The notes beneath the pieces were generated by a model that was not told the DNA's origin, did no database searches, and worked only from the letters and a program-made list of their open reading frames with translations. Below are positions 33,624 through 41,575 of a stretch of 64,000 nt of DNA, one piece after another (within the stretch, counting starts at the first letter, position 1; every line of letters starts with the position of its first letter). The position numbers were made by a program, and so were the translations under genes. Source of the DNA: an uncultured Clostridium sp. (GTDB lineage Bacteria; Bacillota; Clostridia; Lachnospirales; Lachnospiraceae); the NCBI RefSeq assembly GCF_900547735.1, contig NZ_URHZ01000005.1, forward strand, positions 1 to 64,000, read 5' to 3'.

Positions 33624-34781
33624 TTAATACTCCAGGAATGGCATGGTAATAAGCTGGATCTTGTCGTAAGTTTCTCCGTTTTCCGTATAGGGAGCCAGTG
33701 TAATCTCTACGCCCGCATACTCTTCCATACATTTCTTAAGAGCCGCAACGTCGCTTCTCTCTGTTATTTCGCCGTCGATCCATTTAATTGCATAATTGGT
33801 GCAGGCGGCTGTGGCCATCATGGAGTTTGGTACCGGCCATGTTGCAAAACGTCCTGCGCAGCCGGCCTCTTTCAGTTTCTCTTTTGTCTGTTCGATAATA
33901 TAGCTTACGTCACCCTTCTGGTCGTCGGATAATTCCAGGCCGAGTGCGGTCGGATAACCGTGCAGAGGAGACGGACAGCACTGAAGTGACATGATTGCGT
34001 GTTTTTCCATAACTGTTTTGATGATCGGCACCTGCATTCCGCACTGTGCGCCCCAGATACATGTATTCTCGCCGTATTTTTCAATCTGCTTCGGGATATC
34101 TTCAAACATAAACTGCTGCATGCCGGACACGCCCGCATCACCGGCAGGATCCGGAGCCGTAAGCTCTACGAATGTCATGCCCAGTTTTTCGCTTGTTGCT
34201 TTCATGTCGTCTCTCTTGCGGATCATAATCGGGTCGGAGAGGAATCGTGGGAATGAATAGTATAAAAATGTGTCGGCGCCCATTTTCTGAGCTTCTTCCA
34301 CCGTCAGGTGCCCTAATTCCAGTTCGTTCGGCATCATTCCGAAATCCACTCGCTTCGCCACGTCGGGAGGATTCTCACCCATTCCTGCAACCAGGAGGAG
34401 GATTTCATCGCCGCGGAGCTCTTTCAGTTTGTCAATCGCCGCGTTGGTTCCAGGGAATCCCGGGATAAATACAATGGCTTTTACATCCGGGTCGGAAGCG
34501 ACTTTGGTAACTACGCTTATCATCTGCTCCTGCTCGGTGCTGTAGTTCTCAGGCCAGGTCACATGCGTTACACGGCCGGGGAATTTCTCAACCATCTGAT
34601 CGGCAATGCGGTACTCTTCCTCGTTTGAGGATACGGTAGATGAGATAATAACCACTTTTCCTTTACCGGAATCGGCAGCAGCGGATTCACCCGCGCCCGA
34701 ACCGGAAGTGCCCTTTGCTCCGCAGCCGGCCAGCCCCATACTCAAAGAAAGTGCCAACAAAACCGCCATCATTTTTTTCAT
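33624..34781 (-). CDS. DUF3798 substrate-binding lipoprotein
   Basis: A 385-residue exported lipoprotein. Signal MKKMMAVLLALSLSMGLAGC ends in the lipobox LAGC. A Gly/Ser/Ala linker precedes a periplasmic-binding-like fold with VVIISSTVSSNEEEYRIADQ, AIVFIPGFPGTNAAIDK and WPVPNSMMATAACTNYA, which match the DUF3798 family. ATG at 34781 follows AGGAGG. It heads the operon with a MglA-like ATPase and two permeases. Substrate is unknown; the fold suggests a sugar or nucleoside-like ligand. Confidence 0.85.
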   Translation of the reverse strand: MKKMMAVLLALSLSMGLAGCGAKGTSGSGAGESAAADSGKGKVVIISSTVSSNEEEYRIADQMVEKFPGRVTHVTWPENYSTEQEQMISVVTKVASDPDVKAIVFIPGFPGTNAAIDKLKELRGDEILLLVAGMGENPPDVAKRVDFGMMPNELELGHLTVEEAQKMGADTFLYYSFPRFLSDPIMIRKRDDMKATSEKLGMTFVELTAPDPAGDAGVSGMQQFMFEDIPKQIEKYGENTCIWGAQCGMQVPIIKTVMEKHAIMSLQCCPSPLHGYPTALGLELSDDQKGDVSYIIEQTKEKLKEAGCAGRFATWPVPNSMMATAACTNYAIKWIDGEITERSDVAALKKCMEEYAGVEITLAPYTENGETYDKIQLITMPFLEY

Positions 34782-34893
34782 ACATTCTACCTCCTGATTT
34801 TCAATTTTTCTTTGAAACGCCAATCTCTACTTTTCTTCAATGAGTTATCTGAATATAATATTTTTTTATGTAATTATTTTCAAAACTCATACC

Positions 34894-34951
34894 ATTATAA
34901 TACACAGGATGTTTTCTAAAGTCATTCAAAAAAGTGGACAGTTAATTTTAA
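34894..34951 (-). promoter_or_regulatory. Promoter with shared 31-bp activator-like motif, copy 1
   Basis: The 31-bp motif at 34921-34951 (minus strand; parts AACTGTCCACTTTTTTG and AATGAC) is 29/31 identical to 38804-38834 on the plus strand. In both cases it is followed after 18 bases by TGTG immediately joined to a TATNAT -10 (here TATTAT 34897-34902, overlapping TATAAT 34894-34899). The -35 is poor, which suits activator-dependent initiation. Confidence 0.65.
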
Positions 34952-35119
34952 TATTAGAATAACAATTTCTTAAATGGTATAGTGTACTAAAAAGGATCCA
35001 GGCGGAGGGATTCTCCGCATCCGGCTGGCCTCCCAAACACCGTAATTCCCTTACACCGCCTGGTTTTCCTGCCCGTAGAGCTTTTATCCCGCCGGGTATT
35101 TTTTTAGCGTTCCGGTAAA
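34952..35119 (+). other. Structured intergenic stretch, possible small RNA
   Basis: No gene is seen in these 168 bases. CCAGGCGG (34998-35005) pairs perfectly with CCGCCTGG (35056-35063), which is followed by TTTT. A competing hairpin, GCGGAG/CTCCGC (about 35002-35018), uses the same left arm. A T7 run ends the region near 35098-35105. TATAGT lies at about 34979-34984 on the plus strand. A plus-strand RNA with alternative folds is possible. No known RNA family was recognised. Confidence 0.3.
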
Positions 35120-35120
35120 A

Positions 35121-35160
35121 TAAAAATGCCGTCCGCCAGATAAACGGACAGCATTTTTAT
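35121..35160. terminator. Bidirectional terminator after ene-reductase
   Basis: TAAAAATGCCGTCCG (35121-35135) pairs with CGGACAGCATTTTTA (35145-35159), with one mismatch. A and T runs on each side give a T-tract on both strands. It lies about 30 bases past the stop of the minus-strand gene. Confidence 0.8.
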
Positions 35161-35190
35161 TATAATTTTTGACAGAAGCGCGCAGTTTTT

Positions 35191-37194
35191 CTAGAAAAAC
35201 CGCCCAAACTGATGGGTTAAAGGCGGATATGACAGGTTTTTGCCCGCATAGTATCCGTCTTTCACGGCCTCCAGCACTTTTCCCGCCTTCTTGCAGTCTC
35301 CTACCTCAATAAACTGGGACACACAGTTTCTGAATTCTTCACTGGCCGATTTTCTGGCTTTCATGCCGGCAGACAGCAGCACCAGCTCCGCGGTGTAGGA
35401 GCACTCTTTTCCGTCTTTTTCCACGTAAACAGCGCCGTTTTCATCCACACGCGTGCACTTCGCCTCCGTCGCCGTATGAAGATTCGGATATTTTGCAAAT
35501 TCCAGTAAAAGCCCGTTGCGGTGCGGTACGGGTGCATCCTTGGCCATTTCGTCACGCATCTCGATGATCGTCACGTCCACGCCGGCCATCGCCATGGCAA
35601 GCCCTTCCTCACATCCGGCCAGTCCTCCTCCGATCACAACCGCCTTCTGTCCGGGAAGAAGTTCCTTCTTTCTGTCATGAAGCTCCGTTACCGTGACAAC
35701 CTTTTCGTGATCGATGCCGGGGATCGGCGGAATTAACGGCTCTGCGCCGACGGCCGAAATAATTACGTCGGCTCCCGACTCTGCGGCATACTCGGGCGTT
35801 ACCTCCGTATTGCAGCATATTTTTACATTCTTCCGCTCCGTCATCCGGATCAGGTACTGCATGAAATCATACAAATCTTTTTTAAACGGAATATCCTCCG
35901 ATGCCGTGATCAGCATACCGCCGAGCCTTGAAGACTTTTCGCACAGCGTTACGTCATGGCCCGCTTCCGCCGCCGTGATCGCGGCCTGCATTCCTCCCGG
36001 GCCGCCTCCGATTACAAGGACCTTTTTCGGTACAGGAGCCGGGCGGTAGGCAAACTCATAGAGTTCTTTCCCAAACGTAGGGTTGACCGAGCATCTTACA
36101 TTGCCGTTTGCAATCCCGGTATAGGATGGGAAGTCCAGGCTCATACAATGATTGCAGCGGATACATGGACGGACTTCGTCCTCTTTCCCCTCCTGTATTT
36201 TTCTCGGGAAAAACGGGTCGGCTAAAAACTGTCTGGCCACGGCAATAACGTCCGCCTGGCCCGATGCCAGAAACTCTTCCATCATCTCGGGGGAATTAAA
36301 TCCTCCCACCGTTGCCACCGGCGTTTTCACATGTTTTTTGATTTCCGCCGCCAGAAAGGCATTGCAGCCCCTCGGCAAAAAGGAGCACGGGAACATTCTC
36401 GCATCTGCATTCGGATCGTGGAACGTCATGGCCGATACATGGATTAAATCCACCTTCCCGTCTATCATCTTTGCGAACTCGATTCCTTCCTCCTGGGTGA
36501 AACCGCCCTCGATAAATTCCGAGCCGGACATCCTGTATTCGATCGGGAAATCTTTTCCCACGGCCTGTCTGATACGGTCGATGACCATAAGCGGGAACCT
36601 GGCGCGGTTTTCAAGGGAGCCGCCGTAACGATCCGTCCTGTGGTTATAAAGCCCGGATAAAAATTCACTGAATATCCAGCCATGCCCTCCATGGAGCATG
36701 ACCATGTCAAAACCGGCGCATTTTGCCACATAGGCGCCGTGGGCAAAGGCATCCGCAATGCTGTTCATCATATCCTCGTCGAGCGGAAGCACATCGGTTC
36801 CCCGCTCGCCCTTCTGGGCGCTCGGTCCGTACACCAGGCCGCCCTTTGTAAGCGCCGGATTGGCATGCATTCCGCAGTGGGCGATCTCAATGCTTGCCAG
36901 CGCATTGTGCTGATGGATGCGGTCCACAAAATCAAGATGGGTCGGCATGAATTTTTCCTGATCCAGGTTGGCGGAACCAAAGTGGGCGCCACCCGTCTCT
37001 ATATGTACGACGGTTTCTCCGTGGGTCACAATCGCCGCTCCTCCTATGGCTCTCGCTTCATAAGTCGCCAGCACGGCATCCGTCAGATATCCCGTGGGGC
37101 TGCTGTCCCCGTTCATCGGTGAAGCCTCAATGCGGTTTTTCAGAGTGATGCCGCCAATCTTCAGCGGGCTGAATAAATGGGGGTATTTCTGCAT
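35191..37194 (-). CDS. FMN/FAD/Fe-S NADH:flavin oxidoreductase (ene-reductase type)
   Basis: A 667-residue enzyme of the 2,4-dienoyl-CoA reductase / enoate-reductase / bile-acid BaiCD-like class. An old-yellow-enzyme barrel (about 1-335) has HLFSPLKIGGITLKNRIEA and HGGHGWIFSEFLSG. A Cys cluster CIRCNHC plus a later Cys (about 345-370) should hold a 4Fe-4S centre. FAD/NAD domains follow, with VIGGGPGGMQAAITAA and AVVIGGGLAGCEEG. ATG at 37194 follows GAGGTAACGC. It lies downstream of two GntR genes. The substrate could be an unsaturated acid or a plant or steroid compound; it is not resolved. Confidence 0.9.
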   Translation of the reverse strand: MQKYPHLFSPLKIGGITLKNRIEASPMNGDSSPTGYLTDAVLATYEARAIGGAAIVTHGETVVHIETGGAHFGSANLDQEKFMPTHLDFVDRIHQHNALASIEIAHCGMHANPALTKGGLVYGPSAQKGERGTDVLPLDEDMMNSIADAFAHGAYVAKCAGFDMVMLHGGHGWIFSEFLSGLYNHRTDRYGGSLENRARFPLMVIDRIRQAVGKDFPIEYRMSGSEFIEGGFTQEEGIEFAKMIDGKVDLIHVSAMTFHDPNADARMFPCSFLPRGCNAFLAAEIKKHVKTPVATVGGFNSPEMMEEFLASGQADVIAVARQFLADPFFPRKIQEGKEDEVRPCIRCNHCMSLDFPSYTGIANGNVRCSVNPTFGKELYEFAYRPAPVPKKVLVIGGGPGGMQAAITAAEAGHDVTLCEKSSRLGGMLITASEDIPFKKDLYDFMQYLIRMTERKNVKICCNTEVTPEYAAESGADVIISAVGAEPLIPPIPGIDHEKVVTVTELHDRKKELLPGQKAVVIGGGLAGCEEGLAMAMAGVDVTIIEMRDEMAKDAPVPHRNGLLLEFAKYPNLHTATEAKCTRVDENGAVYVEKDGKECSYTAELVLLSAGMKARKSASEEFRNCVSQFIEVGDCKKAGKVLEAVKDGYYAGKNLSYPPLTHQFGRFF

Positions 37195-37341
37195 ATGCGT
37201 TACCTCGCTTTCCAATACTTTTATCGCTTAATTGCTGCTTTATAAGCTGTATCATACACAAAAAAACGGGGTAAGTCATTTCAAATAATTTGCCGCTTAT
37301 TCAAATATCACACGCTCCTGCCCTGAAATGTATAGTTCATT

Positions 37342-37683
37342 TTAGGGTCTTTTTTCCAGCATGATCTCCCCGGCCATCAGGATGATTTCCTCTTTTGTCA
37401 TATGCATTCCCGCCAGTTCCTCAACCAGCTCCTCCGCATTTTTGTAAAAGGATTCCCCTTCCCCCTTCTCTCTCACATATGTCCCGCTCCCTCTCGCCTG
37501 TTCCAGAAGGCCCATCTGTTTTAAATGGGATATGGCCGCTTTCAGCGTTCCGCGCGCAACGTCATAGCGTCTGCACAGCTCCCTTTCACTCGGCAGTTTC
37601 TGGCCCGGTTTTAAAATGCCGTTCTCAATCTCCTGCCTGATCTCGTTGACAATCACTTTGTAAATCGGTGTGTTTTCTTTCAT
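37342..37683 (-). CDS. Small GntR-family regulator (YtrA-like)
   Basis: A 113-residue protein that is nearly all winged helix-turn-helix: YKVIVNEIRQEIENGILKPG, then KLPSERELCRRYDVARGTLK and LLEQARGSGTYV. The C-terminal tail is about 40 residues with no effector domain of normal size, like the YtrA group. It starts immediately after the stop of the longer GntR gene (TAA-ATG), so the two are co-translated. It may form heterodimers with that protein. Confidence 0.85.
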   Translation of the reverse strand: MKENTPIYKVIVNEIRQEIENGILKPGQKLPSERELCRRYDVARGTLKAAISHLKQMGLLEQARGSGTYVREKGEGESFYKNAEELVEELAGMHMTKEEIILMAGEIMLEKRP

Positions 37684-38601
37684 TTACTCCTCCTGCAGAT
37701 ACTGCTCCAACGCTTTGTATGAGTCCGGAAGTATCGTGTAATAAAATTCCAGGACGTTCGGGTAGTCCTCCCGGATTTCCTTCACCAACTGCTCTTCGCA
37801 GTGCGCCGGCACGACCCAGCAGACAGCCTCCGGGGCAACTACATGGCGTTTCTTCTTCCATTCATCCCTGTGACAGAGAAAGTATGTATTGTGTTTGCAG
37901 AGAGAAGCCAGCGAGTGGCTGATGTGTTTGATAAAGTCCTGGCTATCGTAGATAATCCCTATCATCCGCGTGTCGCTCAGCCCGGACAGCGCCTCGGCCA
38001 CCTCGCCGGCCACCGTAATTTTAAGCGCCACCAGTATTTTATTGTTGGCCTTCGCCAGATTCTGCAGTTCATGATAGTGTGCCTTCGTCGTAATCCAGAG
38101 CGGTTCCTCCGGGACCACTTCCCCGAATGCCTCAAGGACCTCATAAACATTATAGTAAGCGGGAAGGAATTTGTACCGCTCCCGGATGTTCCAGCACATA
38201 TCCGCCGCAATCTCGGGCGTGCAGTCGAACAGGGCGGCTCTCACCTCTTCTTTTTTCCTGAATTTCAGCCGGCAGGCCTCCTCAATGAGATGAAACGCCT
38301 CCTCGGCCGAAATCCCGGCCAGCAGGGCTTTCTCTTTATATTCCTGGATTTTCTGCCGCTCCGTCCCCCAATCCAGCACATAGGTGCCGCTTCCCCTGTT
38401 CCGTTTGACGCAGCCTTTGTTCTCCAGCTCCTCGTATGCCATCCTTATGGTCCCCTTGGAAAGTCCCGTCGTCTCATAAAGCGCGGCCTCGGAGGGAAGC
38501 TTGTCCCCCGGCTTCAGTTCCCCATTCACAATCGCCCGGGTAATCTGATCACTGAGTTGTTTATAGGCAGGCTCGTTATTATCAAGAAATTCGAATTTCA
38601 T
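37684..38601 (-). CDS. GntR-family regulator with unusual C-terminal domain
   Basis: A 305-residue regulator. The winged helix (about 8-75) reads YKQLSDQITRAIVNGELKPG, KLPSEAALYETTGLSKGTIR and NRGSGTYV. The remaining 230 residues do not look like a UTRA or aminotransferase domain; segments such as YKFLPAYYNVYEVLEAFGEV and TRMIGIIYDSQDFIKHISHS suggest an alpha/beta ligand domain. ATG at 38601 follows GGAGAATGGG. It probably controls the flanking ene-reductase genes. Confidence 0.85.
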   Translation of the reverse strand: MKFEFLDNNEPAYKQLSDQITRAIVNGELKPGDKLPSEAALYETTGLSKGTIRMAYEELENKGCVKRNRGSGTYVLDWGTERQKIQEYKEKALLAGISAEEAFHLIEEACRLKFRKKEEVRAALFDCTPEIAADMCWNIRERYKFLPAYYNVYEVLEAFGEVVPEEPLWITTKAHYHELQNLAKANNKILVALKITVAGEVAEALSGLSDTRMIGIIYDSQDFIKHISHSLASLCKHNTYFLCHRDEWKKKRHVVAPEAVCWVVPAHCEEQLVKEIREDYPNVLEFYYTILPDSYKALEQYLQEE

Positions 38602-38639
38602 CCCATTCTCCTATCTTTTGTATTTGGGGAGAACACCTG

Positions 38640-38690
38640 CTGAACTCGGGTTTTCATATGGTTCATAAAAACTCCTCGCGGAACACATCC
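38640..38690 (+). repeat. Family-3 repeat, copy B
   Basis: It starts CTGAACTCGGGTTTTCAT and ends ACTCCTCGCGGAACACATCC, matching 20120-20173 at both ends. The middle is shorter and its hairpin is degraded. Confidence 0.55.
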
Positions 38691-38705
38691 TCCCAACACT
38701 TATAA

Positions 38706-38725
38706 GCGAATTATACTATATTCGC
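38706..38725. promoter_or_regulatory. Dyad over the GntR promoter -10
   Basis: GCGAAT (38706-38711) and ATTCGC (38720-38725) form an inverted repeat with eight bases between. TATAAT on the minus strand (38710-38715) lies within it. The position fits GntR autorepression; the -35 is weak. Confidence 0.5.
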
Positions 38726-38803
38726 AATAAAAAGAAAAGCAGGTGCAAATTTCAAATTTTTTGTATTAATAAACTATATCAATTTTTTTTCTTTCTTTAA
38801 TTC

Positions 38804-38858
38804 TTAAAATAAACTGTCTACTTTTTTGAATGACTACTCCTGCTTTTTTGTGTATGAT
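38804..38858 (+). promoter_or_regulatory. Promoter with shared 31-bp activator-like motif, copy 2
   Basis: The motif at 38804-38834 (parts AACTGTCTACTTTTTTG and AATGAC) is the near-identical partner of 34921-34951, in the same orientation relative to its gene. TATGAT (38853-38858) follows after 18 bases and the same TGTG. The ene-reductase starts 83 bases on. Confidence 0.65.
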
Positions 38859-38941
38859 GCAAGTAGTTATATAGCAGACCATTGCCGGACCTGACAGCAA
38901 CTGTAGAAAATCTGCAAAAACCATAGAAAGGATGCAACCAT

Positions 38942-40897
38942 ATGATGTACTCTCATTTATTTTCTCCAATTAAAATTGGCCCCCTCACGATCCGCAACAG
39001 AATTGAAACCGCCCCCATGGGTGTCTCGGATTTGACTCCGGAAGGCTATCTCACCCCGGCCAATATTGCGCTCTACGGAGAGCGGGCCAAAGGCGGAGCC
39101 GGCATCGTGACAATCGGAGAAAGCCTGGTGGACTCCGCCACAGGAAAGGCCCATGGGCGTATGATTCCGCTTGATACGGAAGAAATCCTTCCCTATCTGA
39201 TCGACTGTACGGACGAGATAAAACGTCATGGCGCCGTTGCTTCCATTGAGCTGATACATGCAGGCAGGCGCTCCCATCCCAAATATACGGACGGCGTGGT
39301 ATACGGCCCAAGCGCGGGTGACTGCATCTACGGCGGACCCGTCACCGAGATGGACGAGGCTATGATAGAACATATTGTTGAAAAATTCGGTGATGCGGCC
39401 GAGATGGCAAAGCTGGGCGGTGTCGACATGTGCATGGTGCACGGCGGCCATGGCTGGCTTCTGGGGCAGTTTCTTTCCCCTGTTAACAACCAGAGAACCG
39501 ACCGTTTCGGCGGCAGCCTGGAAAACCGCGCCCGGATTTCATTTATGGTAATAGAAAATATCCGCAGAAAATGCGGTAAGGATTTTCCGATCGAATTCCG
39601 CCTGAGCGGAGACGAATTCATGCCCGGCGGTTTTAACGTGGATGAAGCGGTCGAACTGGCCAGGATGCTGGACGGTAAGGTGGATCTGCTCCACGTATCC
39701 GCAACCAGTTTTCACGACAAGGACGCCGCCCAGAGAATGTTCCCGAACACCTTCCTGCCAAGAGGGTGTAACGTCTATCTGGCCGAAGCGGTAAAAAAAG
39801 CCGTTACCATGACGCCGGTTGTCACCGTAGGCGCACTCGACGAACCGGGGGCAATGGAAGAGATTATCCGCTCCGGTAAAGCCGATATGGTCGCCATGGC
39901 TAGAGGGATTGTAGCGGATCCCTACTTTCCCATAAAGGCAAAGACAGGCCAGGAGGAAGACATCACCCCCTGCATCCGCTGTAATTACTGCTTAAGCGGA
40001 AGCTTTGTGCCCTATATCAAATATCCCACAAGGGTCAGCCGGTGCACGGTCAACCCGCTCTGCGGCCGGGAACTGGAAATGCGCCTTCCGAAGAAGGCGG
40101 ATACCCGCAAGAAAATAGTGATTATCGGAGGAGGCCCGGCCGGAATGGAAGCTGCCGTTGTCGCCTCGGATCGCGGCCACGATGTCACGCTGATTGAAAA
40201 AAACGGAAAACTCGGCGGCGCCCTCAATTACGCCACCCGTCCCGCATTCAAAAAAGACATAGAAAAACTGGAGCAGGTTCTCATAAACAGGGTAAAAGCA
40301 AGGCCCATACGGCTGCTGCTTGACACGGCCGCCACACCGGCGCTTGTCTCTTCCTTATCCCCTGAAGCTGTAATTATTGCCGTCGGAGCAGAACCGGCCA
40401 CACCGCCGATCCCGGGAATTGACAAACCATTCGTCCATTATGCCGCCCACCTGGAACCCGATACACCTCTTGCCGAGCCGGTCGTCATCATTGGCGGAGG
40501 TCTTGTCGGATGTGAGGAAGGCCTTCATTTGGCCAGAAAACACGGCTTTGACGTAACGGTTCTAGAAATGAAAGACGCGGCCGCGACGGACGCCCCCTTC
40601 CTCCACTGGAGAGCCCTGATGCTCGAACTGGAAAAGGAAGAAAAAGTTCATTTAAATACACAGATTCAATGCACCTCCATCGCCGATGACGGCGTATACG
40701 GTACGGACGGCGACGGAAACAAAGTGTTCTATCCGGCAAAGACGGTTCTCAACGCCGTGGGTATGGAACCACTCTCCGATTTGGCCGACGGTTTCCGGAA
40801 CTGTGCAGATGAATGTTATGTAATTGGGGACTGCAAAAAACCGGCGAAACTGCTTGAAGCGATTCATTACGGATACTTTACCGCGATGACCCTGTAA
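38942..40897 (+). CDS. FMN/FAD/Fe-S NADH:flavin oxidoreductase, paralogue
   Basis: A 651-residue paralogue of the enzyme at 35191-37194 and one of the few plus-strand genes. It has the same order: an OYE barrel (HLFSPIKIGPLTIRNRIETA, HGGHGWLLGQFLSP), the Fe-S cysteines CIRCNYC plus a later Cys in RCTVNPLCG, and the nucleotide domains IIGGGPAGMEAAVVAS and VIIGGGLVGCEEG. Two ATGs start it (38942, 38945) after an AGGA. It has its own promoter with the 31-bp motif shared with the DUF3798 transporter, which suggests uptake and reduction of the same compound. Substrate unknown. Confidence 0.9.
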   Translation: MMYSHLFSPIKIGPLTIRNRIETAPMGVSDLTPEGYLTPANIALYGERAKGGAGIVTIGESLVDSATGKAHGRMIPLDTEEILPYLIDCTDEIKRHGAVASIELIHAGRRSHPKYTDGVVYGPSAGDCIYGGPVTEMDEAMIEHIVEKFGDAAEMAKLGGVDMCMVHGGHGWLLGQFLSPVNNQRTDRFGGSLENRARISFMVIENIRRKCGKDFPIEFRLSGDEFMPGGFNVDEAVELARMLDGKVDLLHVSATSFHDKDAAQRMFPNTFLPRGCNVYLAEAVKKAVTMTPVVTVGALDEPGAMEEIIRSGKADMVAMARGIVADPYFPIKAKTGQEEDITPCIRCNYCLSGSFVPYIKYPTRVSRCTVNPLCGRELEMRLPKKADTRKKIVIIGGGPAGMEAAVVASDRGHDVTLIEKNGKLGGALNYATRPAFKKDIEKLEQVLINRVKARPIRLLLDTAATPALVSSLSPEAVIIAVGAEPATPPIPGIDKPFVHYAAHLEPDTPLAEPVVIIGGGLVGCEEGLHLARKHGFDVTVLEMKDAAATDAPFLHWRALMLELEKEEKVHLNTQIQCTSIADDGVYGTDGDGNKVFYPAKTVLNAVGMEPLSDLADGFRNCADECYVIGDCKKPAKLLEAIHYGYFTAMTL

Positions 40898-40934
40898 GTC
40901 ACCGCCCGGCGCCGGATGGATTCCGGCAGCAATA

Positions 40935-40993
40935 AAGCGGCATTGTCCGTACAGAACACAATGATAGATTGTTCTGTACGGATAATGCCGCTT
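40935..40993. terminator. Bidirectional terminator between convergent genes
   Basis: AAGCGGCATTGTCCGTACAG (40935-40954) continues to a 24-bp stem with the arm ending TACGGATAATGCCGCTT (about 40970-40993), with one mismatch. It separates the plus-strand reductase from the minus-strand MarR gene. Confidence 0.75.
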
Positions 40994-41029
40994 CTTCCAC
41001 TATTCCGCTTCTTCTACTATCCCACTTGT

Positions 41030-41458
41030 TTACCTTGCTTCTTTTCCGCTCATATTCTTATAAGCCCTGCTCAGAAAATTGGTGAACTGCGCCGTCTCCT
41101 CCGCCGTAAAACCGGTCAGCATCGATGCTTCGACCTCACGGCAGCGCTCCTCCCATTTATGCGAGGCCTCAAGGCCCTTTTCCGTGATATGGAGACTTCC
41201 TGCGCGGCGGTTGCCTTCCATCGTTTTCCTGACAATAAAACCGTTCTTTTCCAGCGTGTCCAGCACACGGCTTGTGGTTGCCGGTTCAATATCACAGTGC
41301 TCCGCCACATCCTTCTGCATACATCCTTCATGCTCGGCCAGATACAGCAGCACCTTCGGCTGCCCCGAAGCCAGGCCGATTTCCGCCATAAAGGGCCTTA
41401 AGCATTTGCGCTGGGCGTGAAAGGCGCGGTACAGCAGCATATAAAACGACATTTTCAT
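41030..41458 (-). CDS. MarR-family transcriptional regulator
   Basis: A 142-residue winged-helix regulator. GQPKVLLYLAEHEGCMQKDV, CDIEPATTSRVLDTLEKNGF and the wing KTMEGNRRAGSLHITEKG are typical of MarR. ATG at 41458 follows GAGGAGAAG. Its promoter carries an operator core GTTAG-N4-CTAAC that also lies under the ABC exporter promoter at 28.1 kb. It may therefore control both itself and the drug exporter, which is inference. Confidence 0.92.
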   Translation of the reverse strand: MKMSFYMLLYRAFHAQRKCLRPFMAEIGLASGQPKVLLYLAEHEGCMQKDVAEHCDIEPATTSRVLDTLEKNGFIVRKTMEGNRRAGSLHITEKGLEASHKWEERCREVEASMLTGFTAEETAQFTNFLSRAYKNMSGKEAR

Positions 41459-41517
41459 CTTATTCTTCTCCTCACATTTCCGGTAATTGGGACATCCTGG
41501 GCTGTATCACTCTTATT

Positions 41518-41575
41518 GTTAGACAGCTAACTTATATTCCATCCTTATTTTATGCCCTGCCTTCGGAAAAGTCAA
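41518..41575 (-). promoter_or_regulatory. MarR promoter and operator
   Basis: A -35 TTGACT (41570-41575) and a -10 TAAAAT (41547-41552) are 17 bases apart on the minus strand; the promoter lies in the 3' end of the acetyltransferase gene. GTTAG (41518-41522) and CTAAC (41527-41531) follow downstream, as at the exporter promoter. Confidence 0.65.

Larger units (their letters stand above)
38602..38941. other. Divergent control region between GntR and ene-reductase
   Basis: The 340-bp gap holds a family-3 repeat (38640-38690), a dyad (38706-38725), AT-rich sequence, and the second copy of the 31-bp motif with a -10 (38804-38858). No coding frame is credible. Confidence 0.6.

Noticed and set aside
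34952..35119. SRP RNA, T-box or cobalamin riboswitch
   Set aside because: No GGAA-capped SRP loop, no T-box sequence, and no clear cobalamin-box or conserved junction pattern could be found on either strand.
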